Under the pieces are notes generated by a model. It ran no database searches. It saw only the letters and a program-made list of their open reading frames with translations, and was not told the origin of the DNA. Source: Nemertoderma westbladi (Eukaryota > Xenacoelomorpha > Nemertodermatida > Nemertodermatidae). Taken from it: 64,000 nucleotides of DNA. The position numbers and the translations under genes are program-made. The stretch's first letter is position 1. The number at the start of each line of letters is the position of its first letter. Positions 23,101-36,279 of this stretch are shown piece by piece. Location of the stretch: positions 1 to 64,000 of the forward strand of contig JAUCBJ010003593.1 of NCBI GenBank assembly GCA_032718475.1, read 5' to 3'.

Positions 23101-26100
23101 GGTGGAGATGGTGTACCTGGTGGAGATGGTGTTCCTGGTGGGGATGGTGTACCTGGTGGAGATGGTGTTCCTGGTGGGGATGGTGTTCCTGGTGGAGATG
23201 GTGTTCCTGGTGGGGATGGTGTTCCTGGTGGGGATGGTGTACCTGGTGGTGATGGTGTTCCTGGTGGGGATGGTGTTCCTGGTGGAGATGGTGTTCCTGG
23301 TGGGGATGGTGTTCCTGGTGGGGATGGTGTTCCTGGTGGGGATGGTGTTCCTGGTGGGGATGGTGTTCCTGGTGGGGATGGTGTTCCTGGTGGAGATGGT
23401 GTTCCTGGTGGAGATGGTGTTCCTGGTGGGGATGGTGTTCCTGGTGGAGATGGTGTTCCTGGTGGGGATGGTGTTCCTGGTGGGGATGGTGTTCCTGGTG
23501 GAGATGGTGTTCCTGGTGGGGATGGTGTTCCCGGTGGAGATGGTGTTCCTGGTGGGGATGGTGTTCCTGGTGGAGATGGTGTTCCTGGTGGGGATGGTGT
23601 TCCCGGTGGAGATGGTGTTCCTGGTGGGGATGGTGTTCCTGGTGGAGATGGTGTTCCTGGTGGGGATGGTGTACCTGGTGGGGATGGTGTTCCTGGTGGA
23701 GATGGTGTACCTGGTGGAGATGGTGTTCCTGGTGGGGATGGTGTACCTGGTGGAGATGGTGTTCCTGGTGGGGATGGTGTTCCTGGTGGGGATGGTGTTC
23801 CCGGTGGAGATGGTGTTCCTGGTGGGGATGGTGTACCTGGTGGGGATGGTGTTCCTGGTGGAGATGGTGTACCTGGTGGAGATGGTGTTCCTGGTGGGGA
23901 TGGTGTACCTGGTGGAGATGGTGTTCCTGGTGGGGATGGTGTTCCTGGTGGAGATGGTGTTCCTGGTGGGGATGGTGTTCCTGGTGGGATGGTGTACCTG
24001 GTGGTGATGGTGTTCCTGGTGGGGATGGTGTTCCTGGTGGAGATGGTGTTCCTGGTGGGGATGGTGTTCCTGGTGGGGATGGTGTTCCTGGTGGGGATGG
24101 TGTTCCTGGTGGGGATGGTGTTCCTGGTGGGGATGGTGTTCCGGTGGAGATGGTGTTCCTGGTGGAGATGGTGTTCCTGGTGGGGATGGTGTTCCTGGTG
24201 GAGATGGTGTTCCTGGTGGGGATGGTGTTCCTGGTGGGGATGGTGTACCTGGTGGAGATGGTGTTCCTGGTGGGGACGGTGTTCCTGGTGGGGATGGTGT
24301 TCCTGGTGGGGATGGTGTACCTGGTGGAGATGGTGTTCCTGGTGGGGACGGTGTTCCTGGTGGGGATGGTGTTCCTGGTGGGGATGGTGTTCCTGGTGGG
24401 ATGGTGTTCCTGGTGGGGATGGTGTTCCTGGTGGGGATGGTGTACCTGGTGGAGATGGTGTACCTGGTGGAGATGGTGTTCCTGGTGGGGATGGTGTACC
24501 TGGTGGAGATGGTGTTCCTGGTGGGGATGGTGTTCCCGGTGGAGATGGTGTTCCTGGTGGGGATGGTGTTCCTGGTGGGGATGGTGTTCCCGGTGGAGAT
24601 GGTGTTCCTGGTGGGGATGGTGTTCCTGGTGGAGATGGTGTTCCTGGTGGGGATGGTGTACCTGGTGGGGATGGTGTTCCTGGTGGAGATGGTGTACCTG
24701 GTGGAGATGGTGTTCCTGGTGGGGATGGTGTTCCCGGTGGAGATGGTGTTCCTGGTGGGGATGGTGTTCCTGGTGGAGATGGTGTTCCTGGTGGGGATGG
24801 TGTACCTGGTGGGGATGGTGTTCCTGGTGGAGATGGTGTACCTGGTGGAGATGGTGTTCCTGGTGGGGATGGTGTACCTGGTGGAGATGGTGTTCCTGGT
24901 GGGGATGGTGTTCCTGGTGGAGATGGTGTTCCTGGTGGGGATGGTGTTCCTGGTGGGGATGGTGTACCTGGTGGTGATGGTGTTCCTGGTGGGGATGGTG
25001 TTCCTGGTGGAGATGGTGTTCCTGGTGGGGATGGTGTTCCTGGTGGGGATGGTGTTCCTGGTGGGGATGGTGTTCCTGGTGGGATGGTGTTCCTGGTGGA
25101 GATGGTGTTCCTGGTGGGGATGGTGTTCCTGGTGGAGATGGTGTTCCTGGTGGGGATGGTGTTCCTGGTGGAGATGGTGTTCCTGGTGGGGATGGTGTCC
25201 TGGTGGGGATGGTGTTCCTGGTGGAGATGGTGTTCCTGGTGGGGATGGTGTACCTGGTGGAGATGGTGTTCCTGGTGGGGATGGTGTTCCTGGTGGAGAT
25301 GGTGTTCCTGGTGGGGATGGTGTACCTGGTGGGATGGTGTTCCTGGTGGGGATGGTGTACCTGGTGGGGATGGTGTTCCTGGTGGAGATGGTGTTCCTGG
25401 TGGGGATGGTGTTCCTGGTGGAGATGGTGTTCCTGGTGGGGATGGTGTTCCTGGTGGAGATGGTGTTCCTGGTGGGGATGGTGTTCCTGGTGGGGATGGT
25501 GTACCTGGTGGGGATGGTGTTCCTGGTGGAGATGGTGTTCCTGGTGGGGATGGTGTTCCTGGTGGAGATGGTGTTCCTGGTGGGGATGGTGTTCCTGGTG
25601 GAGATGGTGTTCCTGGTGGGGATGGTGTACCTGGTGGGGATGGTGTTCCTGGTGGGGATGGTGTTCCTGGTGGGGATGGTGTTCCTGGTGGGGATGGTGT
25701 TCCTGGTGGAGATGGTGTTCCTGGTGGAGATGGTGTTCCTGGTGGGGATGGTGTACCTGGTGGAGATGGTGTTCCTGGTGGGGATGGTGTTCCCGGTGGA
25801 GATGGTGTTCCTGGTGGGGATGGTGTTCCTGGTGGAGATGGTGTTCCTGGTGGGGATGGTGTTCCTGGTGGGGATGGTGTTCCTGGTGGTGATGGTGTTC
25901 CTGGTGGAGATGGTGTTCCTGGTGGAGATGGTGTTCCTGGTGGGGATGGTGTACCTGGTGGAGATGGTGTTCCTGGTGGGGATGGTGTTCCTGGTGGGGA
26001 TGGTGTTCCTGGTGGGGATGGTGTTCCTGGTGGAGATGGTGTTCCTGGTGGGGATGGTGTTCCTGGTGGAGATGGTGTTCCTGGTGGGGATGGTGTTCCT

Positions 26101-29100
26101 GGTGGAGATGGTGTTCCTGGTGGGGATGGTGTTCCTGGTGGAGATGGTGTTCCTGGTGGGGATGGTGTACCTGGTGGGGATGGTGTTCCTGGTGGGGATG
26201 GTGTTCCTGGTGGGGATGGTGTTCCTGGTGGAGATGGTGTTCCTGGTGGAGATGGTGTTCCTGGTGGGGATGGTGTACCTGGTGGAGATGGTGTTCCTGG
26301 TGGGGATGGTGTTCCCGGTGGAGATGGTGTTCCTGGTGGGGATGGTGTTCCTGGTGGAGATGGTGTTCCTGGTGGGGATGGTGTTCCCGGTGGAGATGGT
26401 GTTCCTGGTGGGGATGGTGTTCCTGGTGGAGATGGTGTTCCTGGTGGGGATGGTGTACCTGGTGGAGATGGTGTACCTGGTGGAGATGGTGTTCCTGGTG
26501 GGGATGGTGTACCTGGTGGAGATGGTGTTCCTGGTGGGGATGGTGTACCTGGTGGGGATGGTGTTCCTGGTGGGGATGGTGTTCCTGGTGGAGATGGTGT
26601 TCCTGGTGGAGATGGTGTTCCTGGTGGTGATGGTGTACCTGGTGGGGATGGTGTTCCTGGTGGGGATGGTGTACCTGGTGGGCTAGGTGTTCCTGGTGGA
26701 GATGGTGTTCCTGGTGGGGATGGTGTTCCTGGTGGAGATGGTGTTCCTGGTGGGGATGGTGTACCTGGTGGAGATGGTGTTCCTGGTGGGGATGGTGTTC
26801 CTGGTGGAGATGGTGTTCCTGGTGGAGATGGTGTTCCTGGTGGGGATGGGGTTCCTGGTGGAGATGGTGTTCCTGGTGGGGATGGTGTTCCTGGTGGAGA
26901 TGGTGTTCCTGGTGGAGATGGTGTTCCTGGTGGGGATGGTGTTCCTGGTGGAGATGGTGTTCCTGGTGGGGATGGTGTACCTGGTAGAGATGGTGTTCCT
27001 GGTGGGGATGGTGTCCCTGGTGGAGATGGTGTTCCTGGTGGGGATGGTGTTCCTGGTGGAGATGGTGTTCCTGGTGGGGATGGTGTTCCTGGTGGAGATG
27101 GTGTTCCTGGTGGGGATGGTGTACCTGGTGGGGATGGTGTTCCTGGTGGAGATGGTGTTCCTGGGGGAGATGGTGTTCCTGGTGGGGACGGTGCTCCTGG
27201 TGGTGATGGTGTTCCTGGTGGAGATGGTGTTCCTGGTGGGGATGGTGTTCCTGGTGGGGATGGTGTTCCTGGTGGGGATGGTGTACCTGGTGGGGATGGT
27301 GTTCCTGGTGGGGATGGTGTACCTGGTGGAGATGGTGTTCCTGGTGGGGATGGTGTACCTGGTGGAGATGGTGTTCCTGGTGGGGATGGTGTACCTGGTG
27401 GAGATGGTGTACCTGGTGGGGATGGTGTTCCTGGTGGAGATGGTGTTCCTGGTGGGGATGGTGTTCCTGGTGGGGATGGTGTTCCTGGTGGAGATGGTGT
27501 TCCTGGTGGGGATGGTGTTCCTGGTGGAGATGGTGTTCCTGGTGGGGATGGTGTTCCTGGTGGAGATGGTGTTCCTGGTGGGGATGGTGTACCTGGTGGG
27601 GATGGTGTTCCTGGTGGGGATGGTGTACCTGGTGGAGATGGTGTTCCTGGTGGGGATGGTGTACCTGGTGGAGATGGTGTTCCTGGTGGGGATGGTGTTC
27701 CTGGTGGAGATGTTGTTCCTGGTGGAGATGGTGTTCCTGGTGGTGATGGTGTACCTGGTGGGGATGGTGTTCCTGGTGGTGATGGTGTACCTGGTGGTGA
27801 TGGTGTACCTGGTGGGGATGGTGTTCCTGGTGGGGATGGTGTACCTGGTGGGGATGGTGTTCCTGGTGGAGATGGTGTTCCTGGTGGGGATGGTGTTCCT
27901 GGTGGAGATGGTGTTCCTGGTGGGGATGGTGTTCCTGGTGGAGATGGTGTTCCTGGTGGGGATGGTGTACCTGGTGGAGATGGTGTTCCTGGTGGGGACG
28001 GTGTTCCTGGTGGGGATGGTGTTCCTGGTGGGGATGGTGTTCCTGGTGGAGATGGTGTTCCTGGTGGGGATGGTGTACCTGGTGGAGATGGTGTTCCTGG
28101 TGGGGATGGTGTTCCTGGTGGGGATGGTGTTCCTGGTGGGGATGGTGTACCTGGTGGAGATGGTGTTCCTGGTGGGGATGGTGTTCCTGGTGGAGATGGT
28201 GTTCCTGGTGGGGATGGTGTACCTGGTGGGGATGGTGTACCTGGTGGGGATGGTGTTCCTGGTGGGGATGGTGTTCCCGGTGGAGATGGTGTTCCTGGTG
28301 GAGATGGTGTTCCTGGTGGAGATGGTGTTCCTGGTGGTGATGGTGTACCTGGTGGGGATGGTGTTCCTGGTGGGGATGGTGTACCTGGTGGGCTAGGTGT
28401 TCCTGGTGGAGATGGTGTTCCTGGTGGGGATGGTGTTCCTGGTGGAGATGGTGTTCCTGGTGGGGATGGTGTACCTGGTGGAGATGGTGTTCCTGGTGGG
28501 GATGGTGTTCCTGGTGGAGATGGTGTTCCTGGTGGAGATGGTGTTCCTGGTGGGGATGGGGTTCCTGGTGGAGATGGTGTTCCTGGTGGGGATGGTGTTC
28601 CTGGTGGAGATGGTGTTCCTGGTGGAGATGGTGTTCCTGGTGGGGATGGTGTTCCTGGTGGAGATGGTGTTCCTGGTGTTCCTGGTGGTGATGGTGTACC
28701 TGGTGGGGATGGTGTTCCTGGTGGTGATGGTGTACCTGGTGGTGATGGTGTACCTGGTGGTGATGGTGTACCTGGTGGGGATGGTGTTCCTGGTGGGGAT
28801 GGTGTACCTGGTGGGGATGGGGTTCCTGGTGGAGATGGTGTTCCTGGTGGGGATGGTGTTCCTGGTGGAGATGGTGTTCCTGGTGGAGATGGTGTTCCTG
28901 GTGGGGATGGTGTACCTGGTGGGGATGGGGTTCCTGGTGGAGATGGTGTTCCTGGTGGGGATGGTGTTCCTGGTGGAGATGGTGTTCCTGGTGGGGATGG
29001 TGTTCCTGGTGGAGATGGTGTTCCTGGTGTTCCTGGTGGGGATGGTGTTCCTGGTGGTGATGGTGTACCTGGTGGTGATGGTGTACCTGGTGGGGATGGT

Positions 29101-32100
29101 GTTCCTGGTGGGGATGGTGTTCCTGGTGGAGATGGTGTTCCTGGTGGGGATGGTGTTCCTGGTGGAGATGGTGTTCCTGGTGTTCCTGGTGGTGATGGTG
29201 TACCTGGTGGTGATGGTGTACCTGGTGGGGATGGTGTTCCTGGTGGGGATGGTGTTCCTGGTGGAGATGGTGTTCCTGGTGGGGATGGTGTTCCTGGTGG
29301 TGATGGTGTACCTGGTGGGGATGGTGTTCCTGGTGGGGATGGTGTACCTGGTGGGGATGGTGTTCCTGGTGGAGATGGTGTTCCTGGTGGGGATGGTGTT
29401 CCTGGTGGAGATGGTGTTCCTGGTGGGGATGGTGTTCCTGGTGGAGATGGTGTTCCTGGTGGGGATGGTGTACCTGGTGGAGATGGTGTTCCTGGTGGGG
29501 ACGGTGTTCCTGGTGGGGATGGTGTTCCTGGTGGGGATGGTGTTCCTGGTGGAGATGGTGTTCCTGGTGGGGATGGTGTTCCTGGTGGAGATGGTGTTCC
29601 TGGTGGGGATGGTGTTCCTGGTGGGGATGGTGTTCCTGGTGGGGATGGTGTACCTGGTGGAGATGGTGTTCCTGGTGGGGATGGTGTTCCTGGTGGAGAT
29701 GGTGTTCCTGGTGGGGATGGTGTACCTGGTGGAGATGGTGTTCCTGGTGGGGATGGTGTTCCTGGTGGGGATGGTGTTCCTGGTGGAGATGGTGTTCCTG
29801 GTGGAGATGGTGTTCCTGGTGGAGATGGTGTTCCTGGTGGGGATGGTGTTCCTGGTGGAGATGGTGTTCCTGGTGGAGATGGTGTTCCTGGTGGAGATGG
29901 TGTTCCTGGTGGGGATGGTGTTCCTGGTGGAGATGGTGTTCCTGGTGGGGATGGTGTTCCTGGTGGAGATGGTGTTCCTGGTGGGGATGGTGTTCCTGGT
30001 GGAGATGGTGTTCCTGGTGGAGATGGTGTTCCTGGTGGAGATGGTGTTCCTGGTGGGGATGGTGTACCTGGTGGAGATGGTGTTCCTGGTGGGGATGGTG
30101 TTCCTGGTGGGGATGGTGTTCCTGGTGGGGATGGTGTACCTGGTGGAGATGGTGTTCCTGGTGGGGATGGTGTTCCTGGTGGAGATGGTGTTCCTGGTGG
30201 GGATGGTGTTCCTGGTGGAGATGGTGTTCCTGGTGGAGATGGTGTTCCTGGTGGAGATGGTGTTCCTGGTGGGGATGGTGTTCCTGGTGGAGATGGTGTT
30301 CCTGGTGGGGATGGTGTTCCTGGTGGGGATGGTGTTCCTGGTGGGGATGGTGTTCCTGGTGGAGATGGTGTTCCTGGTGGGGATGGTGTTCCTGGTGGAG
30401 ATGGTGTTCCTGGTGGAGATGGTGTTCCTGGTGGGGATGGTGTTCCTGGTGGAGATGGTGTTCCTGGTGGGGATGGTGTTCCTGGTGGAGATGGTGTTCC
30501 TGGTGGGGATGGTGTTCCTGGTGGGGATGGTGTTCCTGGTGGAGATGGTGTTCCTGGTGGGGATGGTGTTCCTGGTGGGGATGGTGTTCCTGGTGGGATG
30601 GTGTTCCTGGTGGGGATGGTGTTCCTGGTGGGGATGGTGTTCCTGGTGGGGATGGTGTTCCTGGTGGGGATGGTGTTCCTGGTGGAGATGGTGTTCCTGG
30701 TGGGGATGGTGTTCCTGGTGGAGATGGTGTTCCTGGTGGGGATGGTGTTCCTGGTGGAGATGGTGTTCCTGGTGGGGATGGTGTTCCTGGTGGGGATGGT
30801 GTTCCTGGTGGAGATGGTGTTCCTGGTGGGGATGGTGTTCCTGGTGGAGATGGTGTTCCTGGTGGGGATGGTGTTCCTGGTGGGGATGGTGTTCCTGGTG
30901 GGGATGGTGTTCCTGGTGGGGATGGTGTTCCTGGTGGAGATGGTGTTCCTGGTGGAGATGGTGTTCCTGGTGGAGATGGTGTTCCTGGTGGGGATGGTGT
31001 TCCTGGTGGGGATGGTGTTCCTGGTGGGGATGGTGTTCCTGGTGGGGATGGTGTTCCTGGTGGGGATGGTGTACCTGGTGGAGATGGTGTTCCTGGTGGG
31101 GATGGTGTTCCTGGTGGGGATGGTGTTCCTGGTGGAGATGGTGTTCCTGGTGGGGATGGTGTTCCTGGTGGAGATGGTGTTCCTGGTGGGGATGGTGTTC
31201 CTGGTGGAGATGGTGTTCCTGGTGGGGATGGTGTTCCTGGTGGAGATGGTGTTCCTGGTGGAGATGGTGTTCCTGGTGGAGATGGTGTTCCTGGTGGGGA
31301 TGGTGTTCCTGGTGGGGATGGTGTTCCTGGTGGAGATGGTGTACCTGGTGGGGATGGTGTTCCTGGTGGGGATGGTGTTCCTGGTGGAGATGGTGTTCCT
31401 GGTGGAGATGGTGTTCCTGGTGGGGATGGTGTTCCTGGTGGAGATGGTGTTCCTGGTGGGGATGGTGTACCTGGTGGAGATGGTGTTCCTGGTGGGGATG
31501 GTGTTCCTGGTGGAGATGGTGTTCCTGGTGGGGATGGTGTACCTGGTGGGGATGGTGTACCTGGTGGTGATGGTGTTCCTGGTGGGGATGGTGTTCCTGG
31601 TGGAGATGGTGTTCCTGGTGGGGATGGGGTTCCTGGTGGAGATGGTGTACCTGGTGGAGATGGTGTTCCTGGTGGGGACGGTGTACCTGGTGGAGATGGT
31701 GTTCCTGGTGGGGATGGTGTTCCTGGTGGGGATGGTGTTCCTGGTGGGGATGGTGTTCCTGGTGGGGATGGTGTTCCTGGTGGGGATGGTGTTCCCGGTG
31801 GAGATGGTGTTCCTGGTGGGGATGGTGTACCTGGTGGAGATGGTGTTCCTGGTGGGGATGGTGTACCTGGTGGAGATGGTGTTCCTGGTGGGGATGGTGT
31901 TCCTGGTGGAGATGGTGTTCCTGGTGGAGATGGTGTTCCTGGTGGGGATGGTGTTCCTGGTGGGGATGGTGTACCTGGTGGGGATGGTGTTCCTGGTGGG
32001 GATGGTGTTCCTGGTGGGGATGGGGTTCCTGGTGGGGATGGTGTTCCTGGTGGGGATGGTGTTCCTGGTGGAGATGGTGTTCCTGGTGGGGATGGTGTTC

Positions 32101-35100
32101 CTGGTGGAGATGGTGTACCTGGTGGAGATGGAGTTCCTGGTGGGGATGGTGTACCTGGTGGAGATGGTGTTCCTGGTGGGGATGGTGTTCCTGGTGGGGA
32201 TGGTGTTCCTGGTGGGGATGGTGTACCTGGTGGTGATGGTGTTCCTGGTGGGGATGGTGTTCCTGGTGGGGATGGTGTTCCTGGTGGAGATGGTGTTCCT
32301 GGTGGGGATGGTGTTCCTGGTGGAGATGGTGTTCCTGGTGGGGATGGTGTACCTGGTGGAGATGGTGTTCCTGGTGGAGATGGTGTTCCTGGTGGAGATG
32401 GTGTTCCTGGTGGAGATGGTGTTCCTGGTGGAGATGGTGTTCCTGGTGGAGATGGTGTTCCTGGTGGGGATGGTGTTCCTGGTGGGGATGGTGTTCCTGG
32501 TGGAGATGGTGTTCCTGGTGGGGATGGTGTTCCTGGTGGAGATGGTGTTCCTGGTGGGGATGGTGTTCCTGGTGGGGATGGTGTACCTGGTGGTGATGGT
32601 GTTCCTGGTGGGGATGGTGTTCCTGGTGGAGATGGTGTTCCTGGTGGGGATGGGGTTCCTGGTGGAGATGGTGTTCCTGGTGGGGATGGTGTTCCTGGTG
32701 GAGATGGTGTTCCTGGTGGAGATGGTGTTCCTGGTGGAGATGGTGTTCCTGGTGGAGATGGTGTTCCTGGTGGAGATGGTGTTCCTGGTGGGGATGGTGT
32801 TCCTGGTGGGGATGGTGTACCTGGTGGTGATGGTGTTCCTGGTGGGGATGGTGTTCCTGGTGGAGATGGTGTTCCTGGTGGGGATGGTGTTCCTGGTGGG
32901 GATGGTGTACCTGGTGGTGATGGTGTTCCTGGTGGGGATGGTGTTCCTGGTGGAGATGGTGTTCCTGGTGGGGATGGGGTTCCTGGTGGAGATGGTGTTC
33001 CTGGTGGGGATGGTGTTCCTGGTGGAGATGGTGTTCCTGGTGGGGATGGTGTTCCTGGTGGGGATGGTGTACCTGGTGGTGATGGTGTTCCTGGTGGAGA
33101 TGGTGTTCCTGGTGGGGATGGGGTTCCTGGTGGAGATGGTGTTCCTGGTGGGGATGGTGTTCCTGGTGGAGATGGTGTTCCTGGTGGAGATGGTGTTCCT
33201 GGTGGAGATGGTGTTCCTGGTGGAGATGGTGTTCCTGGTGGGGATGGTGTTCCTGGTGGGGATGGTGTACCTGGTGGTGATGGTGTTCCTGGTGGGGATG
33301 GTGTTCCTGGTGGGGATGGTGTACCTGGTGGAGATGGTGTTCCTGGTGGGGATGGTGTACCTGGTGGAGATGGTGTTCCTGGTGGGGATGGTGTACCTGG
33401 TGGAGATGGTGTTCCTGGTGGGGATGGTGTTCCTGGTGGGGATGGTGTTCCTGGTGGGGATGGTGTTCCTGGTGGAGATGGTGTTCCTGGTGGAGATGGT
33501 GTTCCTGGTGGAGATGGTGTTCCTGGTGGGGATGGTGTTCCTGGTGGGGATGGTGTACCTGGTGGGCTAGGTGTTCCTGGTGGAGATGGTGTTCCTGGTG
33601 GGGATGGTGTTCCTGGTGGAGATGGTGTTCCTGGTGGGGATGGTGTTCCTGGTGGAGATGGTGTCCCTGGTGGGGATGGTGTTCCTGGTGGGGATGGTGT
33701 TCCTGGTGGGGATGGTGTACCTGGTGGAGATGGTGTTCCTGGTGGGGATGGTGTTCCTGGTGGGGATGGTGTTCCTGGTGGGGATGGTGTACCTGGTGGA
33801 GATGGTGTTCCTGGTGGGGATGGTGTTCCTGGTGGGGATGGTGTTCCTGGTGGGGATGGTGTACCTGGTGGAGATGGTGTTCCTGGTGGGGATGGTGTAC
33901 CTGGTGGAGATGGTGTTCCTGGTGGGGATGGTGTACCTGGTGGAGATGGTGTTCCTGGTGGGGATGGTGTACCTGGTGGAGATGGTGTTCCTGGTGGGGA
34001 TGGTGTACCTGGTGGAGATGGTGTTCCTGGTGGGGACGGTGTTCCTGGTGGGGATGGTGTTCCTGGTGGGGATGGTGTTCCTGGTGGGGATGGTGTTCCT
34101 GGTGGGGATGGTGTTCCTGGTGGAGATGGTGTTCCTGGTGGAGATGGTGTTCCTGGTGGAGATGGTGTTCCTGGTGGGGATGGTGTTCCTGGTGGGGATG
34201 GTGTACCTGGTGGGCTAGGTGTTCCTGGTGGAGATGGTGTTCCTGGTGGGGATGGTGTTCCTGGTGGAGATGGTGTTCCTGGTGGGGATGGTGTTCCTGG
34301 TGGAGATGGTGTTCCTGGTGGGGACGGTGTTCCTGGTGGGGATGGTGTTCCTGGTGGGGATGGTGTTCCTGGTGGGGATGGTGTTCCTGGTGGGGATGGT
34401 GTTCCTGGTGGAGATGGTGTTCCTGGTGGAGATGGTGTTCCTGGGGGAGATGGTGTTCCTGGTGGGGATGGTGTTCCTGGTGGAGATGGTGTTCCTGGTG
34501 GGGACGGTGTTCCTGGTGGGGATGGTGTTCCTGGTGGGGATGGTGTTCCTGGTGGGGATGGTGTTCCTGGTGGGGATGGTGTTCCTGGTGGAGATGGTGT
34601 TCCTGGTGGAGATGGTGTTCCTGGTGGGGATGGTGTTCCTGGTGGGGATGGTGTTCCTGGTGGGGATGGTGTTCCTGGTGGAGATGGTGTACCTGGTGGA
34701 GATGGTGTTCCTGGTGGGGACGGTGTTCCTGGTGGGGATGGTGTTCCTGGTGGGGATGGTGTTCCTGGTGGGGATGGTGTTCCTGGTGGGGATGGTGTTC
34801 CTGGTGGAGATGGTGTTCCTGGTGGAGATGGTGTTCCTGGTGGAGATGGTGTTCCTGGTGGGGATGGGATTCCTGGTGGAGATGGTGTTCCTGGTGGGGA
34901 TGGTGTTCCTGGTGGAGATGGTGTTCCTGGTGGGGATGGTGTTCCTGGTGGAGATGGTGTTCCTGGTGGGGATGGTGTTCCTGGTGGAGATGGTGTTCCT
35001 GGTGGAGATGGTGTTCCTGGTGGAGATGGTGTTCCTGGTGGGGATGGTGTTCCTGGTGGGGATGGTGTTCCTGGTGGAGATGGTGTTCCTGGTGGGGATG

Positions 35101-35938
35101 GTGTTCCTGGTGGGGATGGTGTTCCTGGTGGGGATGGTGTTCCTGGTGGAGATGGTGTTCCTGGTGGGGATGGTGTTCCTGGTGGGGATGGTGTACCTGG
35201 TGGAGATGGTGTTCCTGGTGGTGATGGTGTCCCTGGTGGAGATGGTGTTCCTGGTGGGGATGGTGTTCCTGGTGGAGATGGTGTTCCTGGTGGAGATGGT
35301 GTTCCTGGTGGAGATGGTGTTCCTGGTGGTGATGGTGTTCCTGGTGGAGATGGTGTTCCTGGTGGAGATGGTGTTCCTGGGGGAGATGGTGTTCCTGGTG
35401 GAGATGGTGTTCCTGGTGGAGATGGTGTTCCTGGTGGAGATGGTGTTTCTGGTGGGGATGGTGTCCCTGGTGGAGATGGTGTTCCTGGTGGGGATGGTGT
35501 TCCTGGTGGGGATGGTGTCCCTGGTGGAGATGGTGTTCCTGGTGGGGATGGTGTTCCTGGTGGAGATGGTGTTCCTGGTGGAGATGGTGTTCCTGGGGGA
35601 GATGGTGTTCCTGGTGGAGATGGTGTTCCTGGTGGGGATGGTGTTCCTGGTGGAGATGGTGTTCCTGGTGGGGACGGTGTTCCTGGTGGAGATGGTGTTC
35701 CTGGTGGGGATGGTGTACCTGGTGGAGATGGTGTTCCTGGTGGGGATGGTGTTCCTGGTGGGGATGGTGTTCCTGGTGGGGATGGTGTTCCTGGTGGGGA
35801 TGGTGTTCCCGGTGGAGATGGTGTTCCTGGTGGGGATGGTGTACCTGGTGGAGATGGTGTTCCTGGTGGGGATGGTGTACCTGGTGGAGATGGTGTTCCT
35901 GGTGGGGATGGTGTACCTGGTGGAGATGGTGTTCCTGT
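17165..35938. repeat. 18-bp coding minisatellite, about 1,040 copies
   Basis: On the plus strand the unit is GATGGTGTTCCTGGTGGG with A/G at the last base. It codes TPSPPG on the minus strand (exon 11). Variants include GTACCT, GTTCCC, GACGGT, GGGGTT and GGGCTAGG; a 9-bp extra unit GGTGTTCCT occurs in phase near 28675, 29026 and 29176. Long stretches recur at kilobase distance (for example around the GGGCTAGG variants), pointing to segmental duplication inside the array. Confidence 0.98.
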
Positions 35939-36006
35939 AGGACCTACTGTAGGTGCTCCTGTAGGTCCTGTTGTAGGTCCTGGTGTAGCTCCTGGTCCTT
36001 GTGTAG
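17177..36006 (-). CDS. Exon 11: giant TPSPPG repeat exon (about 18.8 kb)
   Basis: The acceptor TTTTTATTGTAG precedes 36006 and the donor is CCAG|GTACAC at 17176. After a short lead ([18 protein letters not shown]) the exon consists of about 1,045 units of 18 bp coding Thr-Pro-Ser-Pro-Pro-Gly, roughly 6,270 residues without cysteine. It is a mucin-like or rod-like Pro/Ser/Thr region, probably an extended and possibly O-glycosylated spacer. The frame is shown by the variants: nearly all recurrent changes among units hit third codon positions in this frame, including AGC for TCC serine. As assembled, eight one-base deletions (near 21036, 23985, 24141, 24397, 25081, 25196, 25330, 30596) and one insertion (20692) break the frame; the exon ends agree in frame only if all nine are discounted. 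They may be sequencing errors. Confidence 0.8.
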
Positions 36007-36279
36007 CTACAATAAAAATGATCAAGATGTAGATATTGACAAAAATGTGGTGCTATTACCAAACATGTTACCCCCATGTTTTGACTAATTATTGCAATAT
36101 CCTGCATTTTTAATAGTAAAATACAAAAGCAATCTGGACATAATATTACAATAATAAGAGTAATGGGACATTTTATATAACCTAAATAAGTTTGTGTGGG
36201 GGTGGCGAGCAAGAAGGGCCTGCAGATGATAATGTTACTCTAAAAAAATAAATTAAGAAGACAACAATACTAATTTGAT

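Noticed and set aside
20948-36025. One uninterrupted 5,025-codon protein with HQEHHP and TRNTIP sections
   Set aside because: The HQEHHP and TRNTI sections are what the TPSPPG array reads as after single-base indels. The repeat unit does not change at those points, only the frame.
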